A stretch of 64,000 nt of DNA from Zygaena filipendulae. Lineage: Eukaryota; Arthropoda; Insecta; Lepidoptera; Zygaenidae. The stretch spans positions 4,737,001 to 4,801,000 of the forward strand of contig OU015674.1 in assembly GCA_907165275.2 (NCBI GenBank). Reading direction: 5' to 3'. This document shows, piece after piece, positions 43,484-52,408 of this stretch. Under the pieces are notes generated by a model. That model made no database searches, was not told the DNA's origin, and saw nothing but the letters and a program-made list of their open reading frames with translations. Made by a program: the position numbers and the translations under genes. Position 1 is the first letter of the stretch, and the number at the start of each line of letters is the position of its first letter.

Positions 43484-45862
43484 AGCTTTTTTTTTGTTTT
43501 AACTTGGCAGATTTTCTCTAAAATATAGCTACATACTAAGCCAAAACACGATAATATCTATATTCTACTACTACGAAAATATATACGTACCTACCTATCG
43601 AATATCGATTTATTTTTAAACGAAATATCTATTTTATAGCCTCCTGAACCTAACATGTACAGACCTAGCAGTTGCTCACGGCTCCGCGTGGTATTTTCAA
43701 TAATAATAATAGTTTATTCACACAAAAACATCATTAATTAACATAAGAAAAAGACAGCCACTCCCCTACTAGTAAAAACTGTACTACGGCGAAGTGACAT
43801 TGACATCAATTGCACAAATATACAAAAAAATAATAAAAACCCGTCGAGCCGTTTCGGGGAAGTGTGATAACAAACACCGTAACACGTGTTTTTTGTATAT
43901 TAGATAGACTAGCTGTGCCCCGCGATTTCACCCGCGTGAGTTTCGGATTTCCCACAGGAACGATTTTTTACTAAAATAAAAGTAGCCTTAGTTACTCCTT
44001 ATAACATCAGCTATGTGCCAGTGAATATCCCTTTAAAATTGATCCAACCTTTTCAGAGATTAGCCGGAACAAATAGACAGCCAGACAGACAGTAAAAATG
44101 ATTTTTGAATAGACATCAGATTGAGGAATCTGCAAATTCATATTAGATAAAGGAAAATTAATATTAAAATGCGTTTGTTTATTTGTTTTAACTCGAAGGC
44201 GTGAATTCGATTGAACATCATGAAATTTTGTATAAGTACATGTGGTCTGGGCTATTCCGGAATTCCCGCGGAAATTCCCAAATTTCCGCAGGTGAAACCA
44301 CAGGGAACAGGTAATAATTTTATATTCCGAAGTTTTATTTTTATTTGAAGGTGCACATATTATCATTCGAAACCGGAGCAACTTGAAAAATAAAAAGTTA
44401 ACTTGATTATAGCCATTAAGGGTATCTTGAGACAGATAATGGCAGAATCTGCCTTACCCATTACATATTTAAGTAACTCCCTACATAAATTGTAAACTTT
44501 ATCTGTGTCGATGAAGAATTTCTAAACTTTTTTTAACGGTGAAAAATAAACATATTTTGTTCACTCAACCGTCACTTAGCCGTCACCTTACGTGCACCGG
44601 TGTGGCGCGTTGGGACCGGAATATTCCGGGACACGGGGATAATACGCAGTTATATCTTGGAAGGCTTTCAAAGTTGCCCATCTTTGGGTACGCATATGTT
44701 ATGTCATGGACAAAGGTCGAAATTTTACGAGCCCTACTCGACAAACACGGTTTATGACTGCCATAAACTTTGCAAACTTTGACTCGGCGTATACGGGATT
44801 AGTCGGAAAGGGTGTACCAAGCCGTAGGTAAACCTAAGGATGTTAAAGTGTCGGTAATTTGTTTTTCCAATAGGCAAGATGCTTTTTTAATAAATAGAAA
44901 GAATTTTCGAATACCTTTTCAAAGATATAAAATAAATATACTATTTAGTGTCACTGTGAGCTAGTGTACATTTGAGATAATCTGGAGGCAGGGATAGAAT
45001 AAGCTACTTTTGTTCATCACAATTGGTAAATATTACGCTTTTTTAATTACAATTAATGTGTTTACTTATTAAAATATACTTAGGGCCGATTATCCAATCC
45101 TCATTTATGGGCTAGACAGAGAATAAGTTTAAAAAATAAGCCAAGTTTTTTATAGACTATCCGACAAATAGACGAATAAGTCAACAAAACTCAACCTAAA
45201 TGATATTTTAATGTGCTCGCGGCTTAGTACCCCATTTTAGACTAACTTTGTATAATGTTTCTACCTTTAGGGCACTTTCTATCTGGACCGATTAATGACT
45301 TGTGCTGTATAAATTTTTACTGCAAATTACAAAAAAATAGAATGACCATTCCTGAAACTTTATCGAAGATTAGATTAAGTTACAAGTTTTTGGTAATTTT
45401 TACGTTTCAAAGCTCAGAATAGTTTGGTTATTGTTAAAAAAAGGGTAGGTACGTGTAAGATCTGAAACATAGACTAACCATGAGGTTTGAACCTGCACCC
45501 AAACAGTGACGAGTCGATTTTGTATTGACCATTAGACCAAAGAGTCACAACTATTTGATAAACGTACTAGCTGTTCCCGTAGTTCCCGCGGGAATTTCGG
45601 GATAAGATTAAGTATTATTCCCTTTTCTATACTCTGAAAACGTGTATGCAGAGTTTCATGATGATCGGTCTAGCCGTTAGGGCGTAAAAGCGTAACAAAC
45701 AAACAAACTCATCTTCGTATTTATCATACCTACATACTAAGGATTACAATATACGACTGTAAGACTCAACTAATTACCTACATTACTATCACACATTACA
45801 CGTTAATTGATTATAAAAACAAATAACAATTTAGATAAAGAGACCCAAGTAAACACTTTAGA
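43484..45862. other. Intergenic DNA with Helitron copies and a tRNA-like fragment
   Basis: Helitron-like: 43909-44100 (minus, subfamily G, CTAGCTGTGCCCCGCGATTT), about 44165-44312 (plus, end GGTGAAACCACAGGGAACAG), 45568-45745 (minus, subfamily A with the hairpin end deleted). A tRNA-like fragment on the minus strand at 45478-45545 has an A-box-like TGGTCTAATGGT and B-box-like GGTTCAAACCTC. Open frames at 44539-44782 have no recognised domain. Confidence 0.5.
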
Positions 45863-46196
45863 CACAGAGCAAATGAACTAACTAGAGAAGACATGTAGGC
45901 GGGCAGGCGCGCCACCGTTGCAAAGGAAGTAAGAGCAAATGCTCTAACTTGCCCAAAACTTCTTTTGCTGCCATTCCAAGTATATTTACCACAATATTCC
46001 CAAAACTGTGAATTTGGAAAACAGTGACTGAGTAAAAATATACCCAAAAAGCATTTACTACATTTCTTTACGTTAATGAATGTTTAGGTGCATAATGAAT
46101 AGTTTTGTGTGCGAAAATCACCCGGCGATACTGGTTTTCACCTGTTTTCATACTAAACTAAGTTGATGTCCCATCTATTATTTTCTATTCTGTGAC
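45863..46196. repeat. Unclassified two-copy repeat, copy 1
   Basis: Shares long blocks with 58662-59009: CAGGCGCGCCACCGTTGCAA, AGAGCAAATGCTCTAACTTG (a palindrome), CACAATATTCCCAAAACTG, GAATAGTTTTGTGTGCGAAA, CATACTAAACTAAGTTGATG. On the minus strand both copies keep a frame including VRAFALTSFATVARLP. Confidence 0.8.
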
Positions 46197-46228
46197 GTTA
46201 GAAGTTAACAGAATATTATGTACATCTA

Positions 46229-46645
46229 TCTTAATATATATAAATCACGTGTCACGTTGTTTGTCCGCGATGGACCCGAAACTACTGAATCGATCATGAT
46301 GAAATTTGGTCACTATGTTGTATTTGGCCCAACTTAAAAGATAGGATAGTTTTTATCCCGGAATTCCCGCGGGAACTCTGAAATTACCGCGGATGAAATC
46401 GTGGGGGACAGCTAGTCTAATATATATAAATCACGTGTCACGTTGTTTGTCCGCGATGGACTCCGAAACTACTGAACGGATTTTGATAAAATTTTGTAAC
46501 CATTTATAATATGGGTCAACTTAAAAGATAGGATAGTTTTTATCCCGGAATTCCCTCGGGAACTGAAGGACATAGAGAACTTTTTTCCCGCAACCTCCGC
46601 GGGAACTCCGAAACTACCGCGGATGAAATCGCGGGGGACAGCTAG
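46229..46645 (+). mobile_element. Two Helitron-like copies head to tail, no spacer
   Basis: Copy 1 (46229-46415) starts TCTTAATATATATAAATCAC and ends GGGGGACAGCTAG. Copy 2 (46416-46645) begins at the next base, TCTAATATATATAAATCACG, and also ends GGGGGACAGCTAG. Both share GTGTCACGTTGTTTGTCCGC and CTTAAAAGATAGGATAG (subfamily I). Copy 2 carries an extra internal segment with a second CCTCCGCGGGAACTCCG. The junction confirms TC and CTAG as the element ends. Confidence 0.85.
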
Positions 46646-48059
46646 TATGTATGTATACAGTACTGTGGTTGACTGACAGACAACGCACAAACTGCATAGG
46701 AATGGCATATATGTAGATCTAATGGCATATATGTAAAATATTCAAGGAACTTCCCCGTTTGTAGGCAAACACTATATTATGTAGGCACGTTAGATAATAA
46801 TTATGTCCCCATAAAGACGTAGACGTACCTATTTCCTTTCCTTTTTTATCCCTAGTTTTGAGTCTATCGAACCATTATTTTTATGTTTATACTTAATCAT
46901 CAACCTCCTTTCTCTTCATCTCTTCTCCCATCAATGTTTACCTCAAATCCTTTCGATTTTCAAAGGTTGACTGGAAGCAATCCTTCAAAAAGGAGGAAGT
47001 TCTCAATTCGACACATATGTTTTTTTTTTATTAGGTAATCTATACGACGGAATAGAACCAAAATTTAGTATTGTTGAAATTCAACCCTTATAAAATTGAT
47101 GAAACGCGTGAACCAATACTAAGTAAATCTATTTTAGGGTATCCCCTCATATATCTACGTCCCGACGGCCAATCGGTGTTATGCGAGTATGTTGATAACG
47201 ATATATCTGGGGAGACCCTTATTGAGTCGGGAGTCTTGTGGTATTGTGTTTTCCATGGGCATACTTTGCCCTCAGCGGAACCCAAACCACTGGGATAAGA
47301 AACTTAACAGCTTGAAAGTACGCAAGAGGCTTAAAGAAGCCACTCTACAGAAAGGGAAGGAAACAGGTACATAGGGCACAGTCAGTTTTAGAATATTTTA
47401 TCGCTAAGTAAATTAATTCGATTACAGTTGTTATCCTGTCGTATATTTCTATAATAATAATAACAGTGTTTATATGTATACATAATATTATGGTATGTCA
47501 CGTTATCGCACATAATCAAATAACGAACGGAATTTTTTTTGTTTCAAAATAACTGGCTGGTGGCCGTGAGTTCGCTTGCGTTGTTTCTGAATGTTGAGAT
47601 GAAACAAATTTGCTATGTAAAACAATATGTAAAATAAGAAATGCAAGGGATTAGACATGTGACATAGAGTTTTTAGTCATCTATGACTTTGTTTTTGGCG
47701 CAATTAGTGCTCCATACAAGTATTAAAATGTATAGGTATTTTATCAATTTAAGTAGGAAATTCTTATACATATTATTATACACATCTGTTGCATATAGTA
47801 CCATCCACTAGATATAATTAATAATATACAACTTTTTATTGTTACAGTCGCTCGAATGTTCTTTTTTTGCTTCAATAACAATGATTAAAGTAATCATCCA
47901 ACAATCACCGCTGCAATAATTACGTCAGTCCATTGCTTCATTGCGACTTGTTTCGGCGAGTTAAGTCACAGAGAAAGAAATACTCATATTTATAATAGAA
48001 TTTAGAATATATTAACCAAAATAAAGTTTCCACAGTTAAATTTAACTTAACTATAGGTA
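46646..48059. other. Intergenic DNA
   Basis: An open stretch at 47071-47374 (75 codons, stop, then a Lys-rich continuation) has no recognised domain and may be a transposon scrap. A GGAGGAAGTTCTC-type repeat end is near 46990. No gene is supported. Confidence 0.4.
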
Positions 48060-48283
48060 CAGTGGGCCACATAGACAAATATACCAACTTGTAAAAATTT
48101 TCCTGTTTGTAATACGTCTTTATGGCGTTATTAGTTGCCATTTTGCAGCTCCAATATTCGTTTTTCACTTGTATTTGAATTTGGAGCTTGGAGCTGCAAA
48201 AACGGCAACTTTTAATGTTGTACAGACGTTTTACAAACGATAGAAATTTTACAAGGTGGTATACTTGTCTATGTGGCCCACTG
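48060..48283. mobile_element. TA-flanked foldback MITE (family 4)
   Basis: 224 bp between TA dinucleotides (48058-48059 and 48284-48285). The left end CAGTGGGCCACATAGACAA and the right end are exact complements, and pairing continues with few mismatches (TATACCA, TTGTAAAA) toward a centre at TTTGCAGCTCCA. This fits a mariner-type non-autonomous element. Confidence 0.8.
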
Positions 48284-48889
48284 TACATTGATATAAAGTA
48301 ACTTGAGAACATTAATCATCGTTACTATTTATTGTAAAAAGACAGTAACGATGACTGATAAAATTATGAACATTTATAATCTTATCGCAGTTGTTAATTA
48401 ATTATAAGTACATCATACAATAGTCTCTTCAAAATTATAATACTGTGTAATTAACATCTTCTATTGTAGACATGTCTATAATTCATCTAATTTAAAATAA
48501 GCTATTTATTTACCGTCGGCTCTACCAGAGTATTGTTTAGTGCCCTGGCAATTATCTAGTAGTTTCTCGTTGTCATAACTCCTCTTTCCGTGAACCGATT
48601 TCTACTAGTACTAGCACTAACAACTCGCAATTTTTAATATTAATATTTTTATTTTGAGCCAAAGTACCCACAACCAAAACAATAAGCAAATGGAGTCGAG
48701 GGCAACAGCTAGTACATACCTAATAGTATTTTTGTAATATTCTCTCCGCTTTTGTATTCTAGCCATCGTCTTTCTTCTTTTTTATGAGTATATCTATTAT
48801 ATTATGTTTTAAGAAAGTTACTTTTAATAAGTACCTACTTATATCATTTAGGAAGTTAATTTTAATATTCTTAACACATCTAAGAATTT
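48284..48889. other. 3' flank of the P450 gene
   Basis: AT-rich. A Helitron-like 3' end (GTCGAGGGCAACAGCTAG) finishes at about 48711. No other gene. Confidence 0.4.
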
Positions 48890-48895
48890 TTTATT
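48890..48895 (-). promoter_or_regulatory. Polyadenylation signal of the P450
   Basis: AATAAA on the minus strand, 15 bases beyond the stop codon, which would give a very short 3' UTR. Confidence 0.6.
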
Positions 48896-48910
48896 TGGGT
48901 CATATTAAAT

Positions 48911-51300
48911 CTATCTTTTCAATATCTTGACCCAAATACCATTTTTACTGGTAAGCGTCACGCCTTTAGGGTCGAAAGTCAAAGTCTTCATGGTTTGGCT
49001 GGAAGGCTCTACTCGGAAATTCTTCAAGAACGCAGCCATTCCCATCAAAGATTGTACTTTTGCGAATCTCATTCCTGAAATAAATATTTTTTTTTAGTCA
49101 CTCTGCTTCTTCCTTCTTTGTCGATGAGAGTTGTTGGATAAAGAACATTCAATATATTATCAATTAATTAGTTGAGCCCCCACGAATTCATTCACGTTAA
49201 TTTCGGAGTTCCCCTAGGATAAAAAGTACCTACCTTATGACATTAAGGAAAACTGTAGCTTTCTAAAATGTTATATATATACTTAACTACCTATATCTAT
49301 GCAAATAAAATGCTTTGTCCTGAATGACTGATGGATCAACGCACAGCCTAAACCGCTGATCGTAGAGTCCTGAAACTTGGAGGGTGTGTTCTTTGTATGA
49401 CGTAGGCAATAGGCATCCGATAAAAAAGGATTTTTGGAAATTCAAATTCACAACCCTAAGGGGATGGAAAGGGGTTGCAAAGTTTGTGTGGAATAATTCC
49501 GCGGGAACTTCGAAATTATCGCGGGTAAAACAGTGGGACAGCTACTAGTATACTTATAAAATAGGGGTGTTGACAACTTTTAAAAATTAAAATTCTAATT
49601 AGTCCGTCAGTTAGGAAATTAAAAATCATTAGACACGTATTTTTTTATTTTTTTAATAAATGAAAATACACAGAGATAAAGCGCATTAAAGTTTAGGGTG
49701 GGGGCTCGTGACGTCACTAACGCCGCCATACAAATTGCACTAGTTAGTGACGTCAAGCGAAATTTCAACTCAATGTATCGCCGTTATTTTTTGATTACGT
49801 AAAAAAAGGAAAAAATACGTGTCCAATATTTTTCATTAATCTACAAGACGGACTTAAAAAAAAAGTAGTCAAATAGCCTATTGGTATAGTATTATCAATC
49901 GTATGTAAAACAAACTTAATGCTTACTTAGAATATTAAAAATTAGAACATACCAATGCAATTCCTCGGACCATCTCCAAATGGTAAGTAGACATATGGTA
50001 AAATGTTCTTTTTTGCTTCAGGTGCAAAAATTTCCGGATTGAACTCTTCGGGGTTATCGAAATATTTCGGGTCATGATGCAGTCCATAAACAGACACAAA
50101 CAGAAATGCGCCCTTTTCCACGCTTATATCTGTGTTGGGAAAAGTGTAATTTGCCAATGCTTTTCTTACTAATGCACTAGCTACTGGATATTTCCTCAAT
50201 GTAGCGTCAAAGACCATTTCTAAATATGTCATCTCAGAAAGTGCTTCATAAGATAATTTTCCCTCATATTTCTCGTAAACTTTGTTCACTTCTTGATATG
50301 CACGTTCTTGAATATCCTGGTGTAAGGCGAGTTCATGGACAAGGAAGGACATTGTCGCTGAAGAGGTTTCGAATCCCGCCGCGTAGAAAATTAGCGCCTG
50401 AGCAGCTATTAGTTCATCATCAATTTCTATTTCCGATTGGCCATTTTCTTTTCGTCTGCTGATTTTACCCTGTTCTCTTAATTCGATCATGAGATCCATA
50501 AAATCTTTTCGTAGCGATGGCTTACCGTTTCTTTCAGAGATAATCTGCTTGACAAGATTAACGAAGAAATCCTCTAAAACCGCACCTGTATTGGTAATGT
50601 TTGGGAATGCTTTCCTGAGTCCAGGTAATAATATATCAAGCGCCATCAAACACCGCGCTTTGGGAGTTGGGGTGAAGATTTTCTTGGCAATTTTACCGAA
50701 TTCATTTTCATCGTCTGATATGGCACCTAGATTCAAACCGAATGCACAAGAACCGATTACTTCTAGAGTGAATTTTGCCTTCAATGATCTAATTTCATGA
50801 TTAGTGTCGCTATCGACAAGTTTGTTTATATACGCAACATATTCATCCACACATTTTTGTAACAATGGCATCATGTTCTTCAATTTGCCAGAAGTGAACA
50901 TCGGTGTAAGTTTTTGCCTCAATATCTTCCATGTCTCACCTTCTGCTGCGAACAAATTTTCACTAAATCTTCTTTCACTTGATTTGAGGCCGCGATCTTG
51001 AAAAATATTGAAATCTTTTATCAACACTTGCTTCACAAGTTCCGGATCTCTTATAAGAAGCGCAGGCTTAGACCCTCTGTAGATACCGACTACTTTTTCG
51101 TCTGGAAACTGACTATAAATTTCTTTTAATAACATGCTTGCCGTTTTTTTCACTAATACCACACTTCCGAAATTGCCAACGATGGGCAATGGTTTTGGTC
51201 CTTTTATGCCTCTAGCATTCCAATAATTGAACTTTCTCGTTACATATAAGTATCCAAGGTAAATAATTGTACCGAGGAACATAAACATTTGAAGATACAT
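48911..51300 (-). CDS. CYP6: Cytochrome P450, CYP6 family (CYP6B-like), two exons
   Basis: Exon 1 is 51300-49953 and exon 2 is 49074-48911, joined at a phase-1 GT-AG intron (acceptor TTTATTTCAG) into 503 residues, the normal CYP6 length. CYP6 enzymes are ER-anchored monooxygenases for xenobiotics such as plant toxins and insecticides. Visible parts: hydrophobic anchor at about residues 1-20, proline hinge GPKPLPIVGN (34-43), helix C WKILR (124-128), helix I AGFET (308-312) and heme loop FGDGPRNCIG (441-450) with Cys448. The intron lies inside that Gly codon, the conserved CYP6 position. Oddities: the ExxR motif reads ATLR, with Ala366 for the near-invariant Glu, and the PERF-type motif reads PEIF, with Ile424 for the usual Arg. 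No frameshift or stop is present, so it could be an expressed but altered P450 or an early-decaying copy. The symbol names the family only; the subfamily is a guess. Confidence 0.95.
49075..49951 (-). other. P450 intron (877 bp) filled with transposons
   Basis: Begins GTATGTTC and ends TTTCAG on the minus strand. It contains a Helitron-like 3' fragment (about 49165-49245), a subfamily C Helitron-like piece in plus orientation (about 49308-49548, ending GGGACAGCTACTAG) and a full MITE family 1 copy. Little of it is unassigned. Confidence 0.85.
49560..49882 (+). mobile_element. MITE family 1, copy g, inside the P450 intron
   Basis: Ends AATAGGGGTGTTGAC and GTAGTCAAATAGCCTATT. Contains two intact TGACGTCA palindromes at 49709-49716 and 49748-49755 and the shared CGCATTAAAGTTTAGGGTGG. 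Confidence 0.85.
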
Positions 51301-51357
51301 GTTTATTGGTTACAATTTAACTCGACTACACAGTGCACAGTGTAACTACAGATGGTG

Positions 51358-51393
51358 ACTGAGCATTCAGTCGTGCGTGTGGCGTCATTTATA
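51358..51393 (-). promoter_or_regulatory. P450 core promoter: TATA box and initiator
   Basis: On the minus strand TATAAAT (51393-51387) lies about 33 bases upstream of a TCAGT arthropod initiator (51362-51358), which puts the transcription start near 51360 and gives a 5' UTR of about 60 bases before the ATG at 51300. Confidence 0.65.
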
Positions 51394-51587
51394 TTATAGT
51401 TGGATATATACTATATGGATAATGACCGATGTGTTGTTGTCGGTGAATCAAGTACTACCCAAGGTTACCCGGTCGTGGGTATCGTGTTTACCTGCGGTAT
51501 GTGTATGCGGGTATGTGTGTGTGTGTGGTCTCAATCAGTTTTGATGGAGTTTGTTGTGTTTGTTACAGTAGTCTGTAGCTGCTACTT

Positions 51588-51775
51588 ACTATTATAAATG
51601 CGAAGGTGAGTTTGTTTGTTACGCTTTCACGTTACAACGGCTTAACGGATCATCATGAAATTTTGCATACCTACACGTTTTCAGGGATACAGAAAAGGAC
51701 ATGATGATCTGTCAGGCACGAAAGCGTAACAAACAAACTTACATTTGCATTTATATCTAATATTGGATAGGATTG
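51588..51775. mobile_element. Head-to-head inverted Helitron 5' ends
   Basis: Plus-oriented 5' part of subfamily A (ACTATTATAAATGCGAAGGT to CAGAAAAGGACATG), then a minus-oriented 5' part (GCACGAAAGCGTAACAAACA, TTTGCATTTATATCTAATAT). Both 3' hairpin ends are missing. Confidence 0.65.
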
Positions 51776-51907
51776 TTGACCTTCGTATCGCAATCATAAG
51801 CCAGTGAATCTAACTGTGATTAACAAAACATATACTCTGCCCGGTAACCGGCTTATCATATTATTATGTTTTTATAGAAACCAAATTATTTTACAGACAG
51901 ACCGTTG

Positions 51908-51965
51908 GTTTAGTTGTTAACGAACTTGACTGCTACGCCAGTTGTCGCTGATTCGATCGCCGCAT
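51908..51965 (+). repeat. tRNA-derived SINE remnant (head family 2)
   Basis: A-box-like TTGGTTTAGTTGTTA, then ACTTGACTGCTACGCCAGTT and B-box-like TGATTCGATCGC. Same head as 3088-3140 (minus). Not a functional tRNA. Confidence 0.6.
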
Positions 51966-51984
51966 CTTTTTGTTGCTACGTATA

Positions 51985-52102
51985 TACAAAATTTCATGCG
52001 GTTTTACCCACGTTCATTTAAAAGTTGCCGCAAGAACTCCAGGATAAAAAGTACCCTTTGTACCCTCTGTACTTCTGACGACGTGAGTGCAAAATTTCAC
52101 AA
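51985..52102 (-). mobile_element. Helitron-like fragment cut by a SINE
   Basis: Subfamily A 3' part (TTCATGCGGTTTTACCCACG, AAAAAGTACCCTTTGTACCC, GTGAGTGCAAAATTTCAC) stops where the SINE's tail begins at 52103. Confidence 0.6.
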
Positions 52103-52351
52103 TAATAAATAAATAAAAATTGTTTATTATCAAACAACTTAGTCCATAGATGTTAGTGAAACTATGAATCTTAAAAAACTATGTTAGTAGGTATAAAATT
52201 GAGAGTTGGAAATCGAAATTCACAATTATTTAAATTTATAATAACAATAATAACACTTCACTACACACAGATCCACCCTGCGTGCAGCACATAAAGTCCA
52301 CTCCCACCGGGAATCGAACCCAGAACCCCTTGATTAGCGGTCATCGCCGTT
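52103..52351 (-). repeat. SINE family 1 with 5'-truncated head
   Basis: On the minus strand: CGCTAATCAAGGGGTTCTGG, B box GGTTCGATTCCC, the shared GGATCTGTGTGTAGTGAAGT and a tail of TTTATTTATTTATTATT. The A box is missing. The head end abuts the LINE 3' region. Confidence 0.7.
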
Positions 52352-52408
52352 GAAACTTGAAAATACAAAAAGAAGATCATACCTGACGAGACCCAGCACC
52401 CGACCGGG

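Noticed and set aside
45478..45545. A functional tRNA gene
   Set aside because: Only A- and B-box-like motifs are present; the acceptor stem and a clean cloverleaf are not visible. SINE or tRNA relic is likelier.
47071..47374. A plus-strand gene
   Set aside because: Looks protein-like over 75 codons, but it stops, continues in another frame and matches no family I can name.
49942..51300. P450 ending at residue 452 as a truncated gene
   Set aside because: The apparent end is intron read-through. A GT donor at 49952 and an AG acceptor before 49074 restore a full C-terminus in frame.
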